Program-made: the position numbers and the translations under genes
Notes under the pieces: model-generated
Databases searched by the model: none
The model's input: only the letters and a program-made list of their open reading frames with translations
Told to the model about the DNA's origin: nothing
Part shown: positions 22,883 to 34,688 of the stretch, in pieces
Layout of the letters: each line of letters starts with the position of its first letter
How positions within the stretch are numbered: position 1 is the stretch's first letter
Source of the DNA: Parascedosporium putredinis
Lineage: Eukaryota; Ascomycota; Sordariomycetes; Microascales; Microascaceae
Assembly: GCA_949357655.1 (NCBI GenBank)
Contig: CASHTG010000007.1
Location: forward strand, 1,083,472 to 1,147,471
Direction of reading: 5' to 3'
DNA length: 64,000 nt

Positions 22883-24236
22883 TTAAAGGCACTGGGAGTA
22901 CCAATCGTTTTGTTTAATGCACGTAAAAGGAGAGACACATTGAGTGGCGCCAGTATACCCGATGCCACCGCACTGGCCCCATTGAGGGACGGTACCACTG
23001 CCGCCGCTACTGGTCGTGGTTGCCGCGGGCCGCGTAGTTGTGGTAGACGTACGCGTGGTCGTGGTCGTGGTGGGATTAGAAGAGCCGGTCTGCCAGCCGC
23101 GGTTGCGGGAGAGCTCGGTCCACCAGTTCCTGAGCATCCAGTAGTCAAATTCTGTGACTTGCGCGGCGGAACCGGCGAGCATGATGAAGTTCGAGACGCC
23201 CGTAGGGGTCCAGTCGTAAACTGCAACGGTTGGACGTTCGTATTAGTCAGTACCTCTAACGGAACATAAGTTCACAGGGCTGATCGTTACTGTGCAGTAG
23301 CATTGCTACCGATCAGGGCATGCAACTACGGTTGGCAAAAAGAAAAGAAAGCTAAGCAGTACTCACAGTCATCGAGCCCATACGTGTGACCAATCTCATG
23401 TAGAAGGATGTGGATATTTTCGGTGTTCAAATTGTTCATATAGTATTCCCGTCCAACCTGTTGGCCCCAATCGCCTCGAAACCGCCCACGAGACCGTCGG
23501 TTAGCCAGAGGGAGCTGTCATAGTGCCTCGAAGCCCCGCCAGGGCAGGATGCGTAGTTGTTATCATGGTGGTAGAATCGCCCGCACCGGGGGTCACATTC
23601 CGGAACCCCCAAGGTCCTTGGTAGTGTATATATCGGTACCTGAGGTTGAGCCCTGCAGGAGGTTAGTATTGCTGATAGCCCAACCCACAACATTCCACAA
23701 CATTGACCTTGATTTCGCTGAAAGGAAAGCCATCGTAGCCGTAAAGATATTGGAACCACTTCTGGTACTGCTTATTGAGAGTCTGTGCCACCTGTGTTCG
23801 TTGAGCCTCGGTTACAGATACGCTTGACTCCCACCGTACGCAGACATTGATGGAGCTGAAGCTCGAGTGGTTAACATGTGTGGACCACTTTGAGGTTCAC
23901 AAGACTTCCATGAGCCTTGCTGGGGTGAGAGCCACTTACCCCTTCGTCGCCATAATCTGATCCCACCCGTAGTTCTTGAACCCAAAGAGCCCGTCCGAGT
24001 ATGTTGCAAGGCAGTGATCCCATACCTGCTTCAACGGTGTAGCTAAATTGGATGGGGGTTCCATCCTGATTGCCGCTTCCTCGGATGATTCCATGGGCTG
24101 TTGGCGGGATCATTACTCCCGAGAGGTGCCACATTCTCCCAAACACCTCCATCAAGATCGGATGCTTTGAAAGGTATAGCGCAGAGGCGGAAGCTGCTAG
24201 GGATAAAATTAAAGCCGACGATAAGAGGGAATGCAT
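22883..24236 (-). CDS. Secreted HExxH metalloprotease-like protein with C-terminal CBM1
   Basis: Extracellular protein probably targeted to plant cell wall. The ATG at 24236 gives a signal peptide (MHSLLSSALILSLAASASA). The catalytic-like part has the zinc motif HEIGHTYGLDD, preceded by ENIHILL and a Cys-rich block CDPRCGRFYHHDNNYASCPG. A Thr-rich linker follows, then a cellulose-binding CBM1 (QWGQCGGIGYTGATQC...CIKQNDWYSQCL) at the very C-terminus. Introns 23939-23856 and 23366-23221 fit. The order matches fungal proteins once annotated as cellulose-binding family II. The frame breaks at least six times (near 24180, 24093, 24030, 24010, 23600 and 23490), and a 10-bp tandem duplication (AATGTTGTGG twice, about 23685-23704) adds another. 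This is more damage than in the other genes, so it could be a true pseudogene on top of read errors. Confidence 0.8.
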
Positions 24237-24402
24237 GGCGATATCTGATATTGGGAGAGAATCGGATTAGCGAATATTGGAGAGACCTCAATAAAGACGA
24301 ATGTCTATATCTTGCTGGCCGGGAATCTTTAGCTTAGGGCTTGACATAGAAAGGTAAGGCAGTCCTCAGCAAATAGATAATCATGTAGGTGGACGTGGAG
24401 TC

Positions 24403-24410
24403 TATATATA
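24403..24410 (-). promoter_or_regulatory. TATA box of the CBM1 metalloprotease gene
   Basis: TATATATA 167 bp upstream of the start codon at 24236. Position and sequence fit a fungal core promoter. Confidence 0.45.
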
Positions 24411-27350
24411 GCAATACCGGATGGAATAAACTAATGTCTATGTGCAGTCTACTTTGGAAACCGTTGTATTCCTTAACCCCCGTCTATTGTAAACATCTAG
24501 ATTAATACGACTTTGGGCGAGACTACTCAATTAGGGATCTTTGCGAGGTCTCTGGCGTCGGGATGTATGGTGGAGAATATTCTTTGGGATATTTGAAGTG
24601 AGGCAAGCAACAGCTCCTCCAGTGCTGTGTTACCCGTTCTTAGTGGAAACTACGTTTCTCCTCCAATGAGCCAACTGGGGGTGTGACTGGCCGCCGGAGA
24701 ACTTGCAAGAAAGGGGTAATCCCCGTGACGGCTTCCGAGAGCAGCTTAGCGTCCCGGGCCGGCCCCGCAGCTGGGGCTTGCTGAGCGATTTCCCAATGGC
24801 CCGGATAGCTCGAGAAATTAAGGCAGATCGGCCAATGCAAAGTAATCGGTCTACAAGATTAGCGGAGTCTTTAACTTGCACGCTATACGTTCATGAACTT
24901 GGGCAGCGGCTGGCGCGGGGAATGGTAAAAAATGAATTTGTATGACCTGCGAGTTTCGACGTAGTTTGGTGTTCATGGGAGGCCTAGTGGACGCAGCGGC
25001 AATCTCACTGGCACCGGTGTCTTGGTCCCGAGTTCACCGATCGGTCTGCAACTAAACTATCATGGCATTGATTTAAAATACTGGGAGCCGCTGTAAATAA
25101 GCATCATGGGAACCGCGCCCTCTCTGGCTTGGCGATTGACCTTGTTATCATCTTCGGAAGCCGGACACGACATCCGGAACCTTACGTAAAGTTACGTTCA
25201 TTTAACAATCTTACAATTTCATTATTAGGTATCACCCCTGCTTTCATATCCGAGAAGTGCTAGAGCAGGGAAGTGAACGACGGCATAAACGCGTGTTCAC
25301 CATTGAAGTGACAAGGGATCCATAACAGCGGTGTTAAAATTGGGAAACCCGACCCTCGTCGCGTACAGGGATTGAATTCAATAAATAAACAGAGGTCCGA
25401 AGACACCAGTTGATAGATATAACGGGTTTACTTTAAGCCGGAGATTCGCGGTGCTAGCCCGCGCTCGCGGAGGGGTCAGCTACCAACCTCATAGATAAGT
25501 CAGGGTCGGGCATTGCTCCTGTTCCTTTTGCAATTTCTTTTCTTAGCTCCTCCCATCCGGCCGAACTTTTATTCAGCCCCAGAGTCGCGGAAGCTGCAGT
25601 CAGAAGCCTCACTCCCAGACTCAGGAAGCGCGCCTACCTAATGCCTTCGGGAACCTGGATATTTGCAGCGGAGCTTGGCGGCTCTTCAAGCGGAAGCTAC
25701 GTGCTTCACGAAGGCTTAACACCCTCACACGGCCAAAATCATGATCTGCGTCTCAATGAATACTTTGGATTCTTACAGCGCAAGGATATAAAGTTATGTA
25801 AGATCCCCTCTCGCATGCGTACCGGATTTTGCGACATGTGTCGCTTTACGGCCTTAGCAACATACGTGAGTCGCCAGCTGAAAGATTCAAACGCAGGCTT
25901 GAGCAACTTCCCGTAAAAGCGGAGCTAACTGGCGGTACCCTCACGTACTTATTTTGACATGATCGTTGCTTTGAGACGGATGGTAGGGGAGTGGGGTAAT
26001 AAACTTCCATAAGTGGCTATGGGATTACCGCTGGAGGGGGACGGGTTGAAAAATGATGAAGCCTCGGCTAGGCATAGGTGATTTACGGCCTTGATCTAAC
26101 TTTAGGGTTCTAGGTGATATCTCCTATAGAGCAGCTGAATCGCCCATAGTATGGTGTCATATGCCAGGTCGATCTCGAGGTAACACGGGCTCTTTTTAAC
26201 CTTCATTTTAGGTTGAGGTTATGTATGATGCCCGGAAGATGCATCAACCGTCGCTTACAGACATTGGCATGCCTACAAAGGTGAAGGATGGCCCGAGTAA
26301 TTTGCATACAAGATGTCAGAGAGATCACTACACCCTCTATGTGCAATATCCGACCCTCACTTGTTTCAGATGTCCACACACTAGTGTCAGTGCGACTTTA
26401 TGGCGCAGGGACGTTGGAGAATTGTAGTCAACAGCACAAATTCATACGTGCCTAGCTCGAGCCATGTTCTTCGCTATCCCCCACTGTCGCGTGATATAGC
26501 TTACGAGAGTTCGAATGAGCTACCTAGCTGCCTGGCGATACTTCCCTCCTCTTTCATAGGGCTATTAGGACTCCACTATCAGGTGTAGTAGGGTCAGATT
26601 AGCAAGCACATGTCGCGGGCGAGAAGGGTCAAGGCCGCGCAACGTGTGGCTGGGAGCTCAAGGCTCCAATTTGCTGCAATCAACGCCCCAGCGGCTACTG
26701 CGTCCTGCCATTAGCCGTCACATACGCATGCTTTTGTCAAAAGAGGGCTGGGTTAGCTGAGAAAAGGGACTCGGTGATCGAGTCCGGACCCGGCTGCATT
26801 GCTTGCTTCTTGGAAAGGGGAATGGTGGGGACTTCTCAGGAGAGAAAGACGACGTTAGCGATACCGAGAATATAGGAAGCATCGTAGGCAATAACCCCAA
26901 ATTCGACTAGGGGCATCAGGAGCGACGTAGCAACAGGATTTGTGTTGATAAACGGGACATAAGAGCAGTCGGAATTAAAAGCCGCAATCACGTCTTGGTG
27001 CGGGTGTTGAAAATAGGGGATGGATCCGCTTGGACGGCTGCGTGGATGGGACTGTCCTCAACTGCCCAGGATTTTTCATCTCGAAGGAACAATTACAAAA
27101 TGATTGCCGTCATCTTCGGCGAATACGTAGATGTTATCCAGAGTTTTGTCAAGGCTGAGTAGGTTTTTCGTATTCGGCTTCAGGGCTTCTTACCCATTTA
27201 GGAATCCTCTTGCCTGCCATTGGCTGTGTCAGGAACCAAGTGTTTCGGGTTCGTATTCGGGCCCACCGCTCGATCCTCGCTTCCAATCCGATTCTTGTCA
27301 ACGGCTTCTAAATCTTGTCAAATCGAAGCCTGAGATATCTAGAGAAGTTC
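24411..27350. other. Gene-poor 2.9-kb stretch
   Basis: No supported gene. The longest open frames (25641-25916 plus, 26221-26427 plus) lack motifs and family resemblance. The stretch includes the upstream region of the ERG6 gene. Confidence 0.45.
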
Positions 27351-27358
27351 TATATAAA
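27351..27358 (+). promoter_or_regulatory. TATA box of the ERG6 gene
   Basis: TATATAAA 104 bp upstream of the ATG at 27462. Confidence 0.5.
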
Positions 27359-27461
27359 GGCGCCTTCGCGCGTCTGATCTCTGCGTGTCTCAAGTCACTA
27401 CCACTTAGATCTAATATTGCCGACATCTTCAACACCCCTTCTGAGCTATTCCAATCGCTAA

Positions 27462-28816
27462 ATGGCTCCGGCACAAGCACATGAGCAGCAAGTTCTGCTT
27501 GCCCGTGAGGCGACCTTTGAGAAGATTCTTCACAAGAATACAGGAGCCCGCAATGTGGGAATGGCTGCTATGCTTAAAAGGATCATGAGGCACAGAAAGC
27601 TGCCTCCAATGACTATTTCAGGCACTGGGACAACAAAACTGCTCAGGTCGAGACGGAGGAGATTCGCGCAGTAAGCTCACGGTCTCACGAAAATCTTGCG
27701 TCTCTTCCTGCTGCTAATATGGTCCTTCATTATAGGCACGAGCAGCCGACTACGAGTCTATTTCTAGGCAGTATGCATGCATCCTCCTACCACCTTGTGC
27801 TCCCAGTGTGGCAGAATTCCGTGACAAGATGCTGACGAGGAATAGATATTATAACCTAGCTACCGACTTCTACGAGTATGGCTTTGGACAGAGCTTCCAC
27901 TTCGGTCGACCGGCAATCGGAGAGTCTTTTCAACAAAGCATTATCCGGCACGAGCACTACCTCGCGCATATGATTGATATCAAGGAAGGCATGAAGGTGC
28001 TAGATGTTGGTTGCGGAGTTGGGGGACCAGCGCGGGAGATTGCCAAGTTCACGGGCGCATACATAACCGGCCTAAATCTGAACGAATATCAAGTGGAGCG
28101 TGCGACACGTTACACGATAAAAGGCATGATGGACCGGCAGGTTCAGTTTGTGCAAGGCAACTTCATGGTAAGTCCAGGCCGCCTTTATCAGGAACATCAC
28201 GATTGACGTTTGGCCTCTCTGTTAGAATATTCCCTTCGAGGACAACACATTCGACGCAGTATATGCGATAGAGGCAACTGTCCACGCCCCTTCGCTCAAA
28301 GATGTATACGCCGAAATTTTTCGTGTTCTGAAGCCGGGAGGAAAATTTGGCGTGTATGAATGGGTCATGACCGAGAAGTACGACAACGATAACCTTCATC
28401 ATCGCGAAACTCGCATCGGCATCGAGCAAGGCGATGGTATCGCCAAGATTGTCAATCTCCCCGAGGCAAAGCAGGCGTTCGAGGCCGCCGGTTTCGAGGA
28501 GATTTTTGAAGAGGATATAGCAAGTCGCCCGGACCCATACCCGTGGTACTGGACGTTAGACTCCGGTAGCTGGCGACATGCACAAACGTTTGGCGACCTG
28601 ATTTCCACCTTTCGAATGACATGGATCGGCCGCAACTTCACGAGATATATGCTAAGTGCACTAGAGTTCGTGCGGATGGCGCCGCCAGGAATGGTGAAGA
28701 CTTCCGATAGTCTATGTGCAGCTGCCGACGCGTTGGTTCGCGGTGGAAAAGAAGGAATATTCACACCAATGTACCTCATGGTGGGAAAAAAACCCACCAG
28801 TTCGCCTAGACCTTAA
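27462..28816 (+). CDS. erg6: Sterol 24-C-methyltransferase (ERG6 type)
   Basis: SAM-dependent methyltransferase that adds the C-24 methyl group in ergosterol synthesis, usually on zymosterol or lanosterol, at the ER or lipid droplet. Exons 27462-27670, 27736-27770, 27846-28167 and 28226-28816 give 385 residues after restoring one A missing from the run 27576-27579, close to the normal ERG6 length. Recognised blocks are YYNLATDFYEYGFGQSFHF, the SAM site VLDVGCGVGGPAREIA, GLNLNEYQVERA, YAIEATVHAPSLKDVY, VLKPGGKFGVYEWVMT and a C-terminal sterol-MT tail ending in MYLMVGKKP. It sits in an accessory subtelomeric region, so it may be a paralog of a core ERG6 elsewhere, possibly with altered substrate. 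It is divergent from nothing nearby; the MFS transporter gene converges on it. Confidence 0.95.
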
Positions 28817-29276
28817 TACTTCTTTAGAATACGGAAGGAACACCACTCACCCACATTCAGTGCCTCTGGAGATCTCGAGCGGCAATTTAAGTAATGATCT
28901 ATAGATATTTTGGATGTTAATGGTAGCTTTCGGTTATGCTATCACGTTGTTCCAGGGACAAGCGACTCGCAGGACCGCCATGTCCGTGTAGGGACCTACG
29001 CGCATCTCTGGATCCGGGTTAAATCGTTGACATTGCGTATACGCATGCCCTGCCTAAACCAAGTTGTCTAAACTATAGCACGACTGTGTGGGTAACAGAC
29101 CCAACTTAATATCTGGAGAATATATAGATTCTTTTAAAAGGAATTATTTAAGTCCAGGTAATCTTCGAGACAAGTTGAAAGCTACAGTGGTCCACCCATA
29201 AGGTCGCGAAAGAAAACCTCCATACACGCTATGCTAGAGGGCCTTCACACGCACAAAGAGGAAGCGGCCTCCGCCT
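28817..29276. other. Convergent intergenic, ERG6 / MFS transporter
   Basis: 460 bp of 3' flanks. No gene or repeat seen. Confidence 0.5.
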
Positions 29277-31156
29277 CTACACTTTGGAGGAGCGCTCGAC
29301 ATGGTCTGCGTCCTCAAGTTCAATGTCCTTAACATCACCTTTGCCCATGGCGGCGGTGGTGGTGCATACGTAGGACTTGAACTTGCGGGCAGGAGCTTCG
29401 CCTCGAACATTTCATGGATCTCCTCAAGAGTTCGGTCGCGGGTTTCGGGAATGAAGAAGTATGTGAAGACGAGCAAAATGGCGTTGGATCCGAACCAAAT
29501 GTAGCTAGAATAAAAGGGGGTGGTTAGTAAAAGTCTGCTTCGTCCGTTTAGGGGAAAAGAGGAGGGCTTCGAAACGAACCCATATTTGGCACGCCATCCA
29601 AGACTGGCTGGATTGATAAAGTAAGGAGCAGTAAAGACACCAAGCCAGTTTCCAAGGAAGTTAAGGGCCGTGGCGATGCCATACGTGTGGGCTCGGAGAT
29701 GGTTATTGGGGTACTCTCCACCCAGTAGCCAGGCGTAGGGTGCTATGAAGAATCAGTTTCTAAGGTCTATAACGTCGGGTTCACAATGGCTTACCATAGG
29801 CGACGTAGGCAAATGTGAATAGTGACATGAACGCCACAACAGCCTTGCCTGCAGCAGCCGTCTCGGGGGCAACGGTCCAGGCTATAGCAAACGCGAGCTG
29901 GCAACAGCCACAGGCACCGACACCCAGCATGACAATGACACGTCGGTCGAGGCGACGTACGAAGAGCAGGCTGCTCAGAACACCGATGAGGCCCATACAG
30001 CTCACCATGGTAGAGTAAGCAAATGCCTCCTTGATGCCGGCGACGTCGAGGAAATAAGTCGTGTAGATGTTGAGCCAGGATGAACCTAGAGAAAATGTGT
30101 GAAATCCACACGACGATTAGCAGCCGCCATCGCAATACAGACAAGTAAAATTCTGGATGGGGTTTAAAAATTAACGAACCATTTGCACAATGGAAGCAGA
30201 TAATGGCAATGGAGAGCAAGGTACGACGCCTGTCAGTGCCCTTCCACATCTCGACCCAAAGCTTCTTGTTCTCGCTCTGTTGAATCTGCTCAGCCGTGGA
30301 GATGCGAATCTCGTTGAACTCGGCCTGGAATTCCGCCTCATCAATGCTGCTATTACGCAGTTTCCTCAGCGAGGCCAGCGCTTCCTCCTCCCTCCCCTGA
30401 GTCATGAGCCAACGCGGGCTCTCGGGGAAGAAGAAGAGGCTAATCGTTTGGATAGTGGGGACGATAAAGAACATGGCGAGAGGGATGCGGTATGATTCCT
30501 TGCCAGGCATTAAATGTGTGCCGTAGTCGACCGCAGCGCCCACAATAGAACCACTGGAAAGCTGAGTCTGGTAGACTGCGAAAGCAATGCCTCGCAGATG
30601 GGCGGGCGCTACCTCATTGACGTAGACTTGGGCAAAGGTAAGGAACCAACCGACGGAAATGCCTATTTCTCCTAGATTAGCGCTGGGTGGAACCAAGGTT
30701 GGGTGGAAACCTCCGGGACGTGATGGAGTCCAGAAGCGCATCGTGGTTCTTACCGAGGATGAATCGAGCAAAGTACAGGGCTCCAACGCTCGTAGTGCCC
30801 AACATGACGGCGGTAGACACGGCGTTGATGACGGCCGCACTCCAGAGGCCCATGCGACGGCCAAACTTGGAGCTGAAGGGTCCGACTAGGAGGGAGCCAA
30901 TAAAGGTGCCGATGGTCATGAGCGAAGAGATGAGCTGCTGCACAGTTGGGTCAATTGCCCACTTTTGCTTAGCCTCGTCGTAGTAGCCATAGACCTTGAG
31001 AAAGCCCGGCATGGCCATAAATCCGCCAACGAGGCCATAATCGAGGCCATACTGGAAGCTGGCAAGAGTGACGACGAAGCAAATCATAAGACATTTCTTA
31101 TGACTGGCCACATCCAGTTGGAGTGGGTTGGAGGAGATGGCTGCTGCCCCGGCCAT
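29277..31156 (-). CDS. MFS sugar-type transporter
   Basis: 12-helix plasma-membrane carrier of the sugar porter family, likely importing a hexose or related polyol by proton symport; the substrate is not readable. The start at 31156 gives MAGAAAISSNPLQLD. Exons 31156-30754, 30662-30180, 30085-29795, 29742-29580 and 29504-29277 have matching phases, for about 523 residues. Family signatures are FGRRMGLWSAA after helix 2, EVAPAHLRGIAFAVYQ after helix 4, PESPRWLMTQGREEEAL before the central loop, GGEYPNNHLRAHTYG, and FIPETRDRTLEEIHEMFEAK after helix 12. One C is missing near plus 29392-29393, which splits LEEIHEMFEAKL from the acidic tail ending KSYVCTTTAAMGKGDVKD; with it restored the stop is at 29279-29277. 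Confidence 0.94.
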
Positions 31157-32237
31157 CTTGAAATACAGATGGAGGGTAGAAAACTCGATGAGGGTTGTTG
31201 CCGGTTAAGCAAAGAGATGCAACACCATGGGCCGATTGTTCTGTCCTTCAAGTCCACGGGCTCCGCCGTTTATATGGGGTAACGCACCGACCAGATTTCT
31301 CTCCAAACAACTCCCGACACAGGCGCGTCAAGGGTGAGCAAGCAAACAGACGCAGAAGGGGGCAATCGTAACCCTGAGCAAGGGCTCTACCTTGCTGCAT
31401 CTGCCACCCGCTATCCTCGGAATCCTGACCCCGACGCTGGGACCTTGACGAGATGCCAGGCTGTGGATATGGTTGAAAACAGAAGGGATCGACGAGCCCA
31501 AGTTGCATTTGGATTTCAAAGCATAATCATCTAACCTATTTCGACCTCTCCCTCGAGGTCATTTGCGACGGCAGTTGGCTGCGAGTTGGATGATCCTCTA
31601 GTAACGGGTGGCAACCTGGTTGTCGCAGAGAGCTGGAGGATGTAGGATTCTGATGCCCCTGAGCGGGGATTAGTTAGAGGGGAGGCTTCAAGAGGATCAA
31701 AAAGGTCGGCAGTTTGGTCGAGCTTGAAGCTCCCGGCCGAATTCGTGTTTGCCGGACACCAAGTTCAATTGCCAGCAACATCACTGGCGTCGGGGTTGTG
31801 GGGAAAGGAATCCTTCGCGCGGAGGAACCTTGATTTCCCCGTCTTTCCCCGCATCGTCCGCGCCTGCGACTCGAGGAGCGACATGTGCGGGAACCCCTTC
31901 CCCAGACTTTGCGGCGGGTCTTCCCCACCAGGTTATTTCAACTCCAGGACGCCTCCTTTCCTTTCTTCCTATTTATTAGATTGGAATCCAGGGTCTTTGT
32001 TTAATATTCCGCTCGTGTAGTATTTATCTACAATCGCTCGTCATCTCATTTTCACCTCCGTTCCCCCTGTCTTAGCCACCCAAGTTCTCCCCTGTCCGAG
32101 TGTTTTCTCTCGAGATCCCTAACCATTAACCCACGGGCCGTGTCGCCTCATCACGGACCATCAATTCCCCTGCTGCCGTCATACCGTCCCTTCTTGGAAA
32201 AAATTCCGAACCCAGTGTGGATTCCCCTGCTTTTGTA
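31157..32237. promoter_or_regulatory. Divergent promoter region, MFS transporter / TauD dioxygenase
   Basis: 1.08 kb between divergent starts. A TATA-like CATATAAAC lies on the minus strand at 31269-31276, about 115 bp upstream of the transporter start. Pyrimidine-rich tracts precede the TauD start, as is common for fungal 5' leaders. Co-regulation is possible but not shown. Confidence 0.45.
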
Positions 32238-33664
32238 ATGGGCTCCCCTCCCACCGCCACTAATGGCGCCGCCAGCGCGCCAACGGTACCAACGGTGCCA
32301 AGACTCTTAGACACGAGCCTCTAAAGCGAGGCACGTCCATTGACCACCTCGAATACGTCGATGTGACTCCCATCATCGGCCGCGAGTATCCCACCGCGAG
32401 GCTCAAGGAGATGCTCGACGCCCCGAACGCCGAGGAGCAGCTTCGCGACTTGGCCATAACAATCTGCGAGCGCGGCGTTGTGTTCTTCCGCGCACCCCAG
32501 GACGATTTGTCCGTCGACGAGCAGAAGCACATTACCGACCTGCTTGGCAAGCTAACGGGCCGCCCCGAAGAAAATGGCCTGCATGTCCATCCTCTATATA
32601 ACGACCCCAACAACTTGCCCATGGAGGATGGTACAACCGACAAGAATATGTGTGTTTTGCTATCCATTCTTTCGCTGCTTTTCTTCTTTTTTGTCACTTC
32701 CTTTTCCCCCGTTTTAAGTTGTCGCGGCTCATGTGTTCATTCTCGCGTCAACGTGCTGACAGGACGTACGTGAAGATATGTCATCAACTCAGAGGCTGCA
32801 AAGAAGCTCTACGCGACTATGAAGAACCGCCCCAACGCTCTGAACGAGCCCCGTGATCTCGGCCGTGAATGGCATAGCGATAGTAAGTTCACAGAACTTG
32901 AGTCCCACGACCTTTTATCGCCGTTTTTTTATCTACCATTCTTTCGTATGATGCATGATCTCGCCACTAACCCTGCTTGTTTCTTCGTTAGGCCTCTTCG
33001 AAAATTGTCCTTCTGACTTCTCTTTCCTTCGTATGCAGTCGACCCCTCCAGCCGGTGGTGACACTCTCTGGGTCTCTGGCTACGAGATGTACGACAGGCT
33101 GTCGCCTCCCTTCCGCGACTTCCTCGAGACCCTGACCGCCACCTGTGCGCAGCCCGTCTTCAAGAGCGCCTGCGAAGCAGGCGGCTACGATGTCATGTCG
33201 CCTCGCGGCTCCCCTTAACGTCGACTACGCGTTCGACCCTGTGCACCCCGTAGTTCGGACCCATCCCGTCACCGGTTGGAAGTCTCTGTTCGCTGGCGTT
33301 GGACTCCATGTCAGTCGCATCAATGGCGTGCATAGCTACGAGGACCAGCTCATCCGGGACTATGTCCTCAGGCTTGTTACGCGTAACCACGACTGCATAG
33401 CTAGAATGCACTGGACACGTGGTGCGTGTGCTATCTGGAGCAATGAGTGCACGTTGCATGCCGCTACCGTAAGTATAGCCCTCTCGGTTGGCGTTGCGTT
33501 TCGTTTTCTAGTCGAGGAGGGATGCTAATCTGAGAAAATAGCCCGACACTCACCTTGTGGAGGGTGTCAGGACAGGTGTACGCGCCTCGGGAATCGGAGG
33601 CGTACCGTACCTGGACCCGGCAAGTACCGGACGGAGAGAGGCCTTGGGTCTGTCGCCATACTAA
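32238..33664 (+). CDS. TauD-family Fe(II)/2-oxoglutarate dioxygenase
   Basis: Non-heme iron, 2-oxoglutarate-dependent oxygenase of the taurine/alkyl-sulfonate family, with likely roles in sulfonate use or in oxidising a small metabolite. The ATG at 32238 gives a low-complexity start, then TSIDHLEYVDVTPIIGREYP. Exons 32238-32649, 32776-32882, 32992-33468 and 33542-33664 total 373 codons. The iron ligands are the His and Asp of REWHSDSLFE and the distal His of IWSNECTLHAAT. The 2-oxoglutarate-binding arginine region is VRTGVRASGIGG. HPVVRTHPVTGWKSLF is a strongly conserved fungal TauD block. One base is missing near 32271-32276 and one C seems extra at 33211-33214; together they leave the total length in frame. 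It is divergent from the MFS transporter, a pairing that would suit uptake plus oxidation of a substrate. Confidence 0.93.
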
Positions 33665-34616
33665 ATAAGAATTCAAAGCAAAGCTGGCTGGTCTAGGAGC
33701 GCCGAATACTCTATCGTATGGCGTTTAAATTGATTTCAATGTATCGTAGGAGTGAAGGGATAACGCTGTGTTTACGCTAGAGGCTGGTGAGGTCTTACGC
33801 GGGATACTGAAGCTGTGATGATACTGGAATGAATTATAGCATTTTGAAACCCCTCGTACATGCAAATCAGCAGCCCTGGTTCTGTGATAGTGGGATTGGC
33901 CTGGCGTGAGTGGCCTCGTTCAAGGTGGCGAGTGAGCCGGATATACGGATTAGGCTGAGTGGGTATTGCCAAGGAAGAATCATTTTGGTGGGGGGCCTTG
34001 TGCGGATTTCCTCCAATGCTGGATCAGCCGTTGTCAGCAAGCCTCCTTCTTTGGGTTGTGGCCACCAACTAATATTAGTCAACTTGATTAGGTTAGCTGG
34101 CCATGCCATTGCCCTGACCTGGGGCTGCGTCCGGCTCGCTGCCCGCCGACCCAAGACCCGCCTTACCTCACTCTCTCTTCGTGATATCGGTCCGCTCTCC
34201 ACTTCGGGATATGGCGAGCCGCCGTCCTCATTCTGCCTTGGGCGGGTTCTTCGTGTCAGCTCACATGACGGATTCAATGGCAGAATAACAGGGCCGGATT
34301 GCTCCACCAAGTGATGGCGAGGGGCACGGAAGTAGCACGACCTGAGTTATTATGAGTAATTAGGGCTTGACGCCTCCCCACGGCGAGAAGAGAGCGTGAC
34401 TATTGAGTACGTCCGGAGCAACCTCTCCGGCCATCAGGAAAAGGGAGGCGCATCGATCCACTTGACTAGATGGTAGCGGATGAAGTGCACTGGATTTTGA
34501 AGTCAAAAAAAAACAGATAGGCGCTCAACGTCTCACATCAGAGTGCAGTAGTGAGTAAGAAGAAAGAAAAAAAGAAAGTAGTAAATATGCCTCCTGAAGA
34601 GGCGCACTGGGAATTG
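33665..34616. other. Intergenic, TauD to tRNA
   Basis: No supported gene. Long open frames on both strands between 33867 and 34314 mirror one another and have no recognisable motif. Confidence 0.45.
34558..34578 (-). terminator. Pol III terminator of tRNA-Lys
   Basis: On the minus strand, downstream of the tRNA, runs of T (plus-strand A runs, including A7) provide a Pol III stop. Confidence 0.6.
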
Positions 34617-34688
34617 AGCCCAATGCGGGGTCGAACCCGCAGCCTTGAGATTAAGAGTCTCACGCTCTACCGATTGAGCTAACCGGGC
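34617..34688 (-). tRNA. tRNA-Lys (anticodon CUU)
   Basis: The minus strand folds as a complete 72-nt tRNA. The acceptor stem is GCCCGGT with ATTGGGC. The D arm contains TAGCTCAATCGGTAGAGC. The anticodon stem-loop is TGAGA-CTCTTAA-TCTCA, with CTT at positions 34-36. The T arm contains GGTTCGACCCC. No intron is present. The A box (TAGCTCAATCGG) and B box (GGTTCGACC) are both intact. Confidence 0.96.

Noticed and set aside
32763..32790. A second frame break in the TauD gene
   Set aside because: Using the acceptor ending at 32775 joins the exons in frame (KN-IYVINSEAAKKLY), so no error is needed.
1..33664. A secondary-metabolite cluster
   Set aside because: Tailoring-type enzymes are present but no backbone synthase, pathway regulator or prenyltransferase is visible.
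33867..34314. Overlapping long frames on opposite strands
   Set aside because: Both frames lack motifs; GC-rich DNA makes such mirrored frames by chance.
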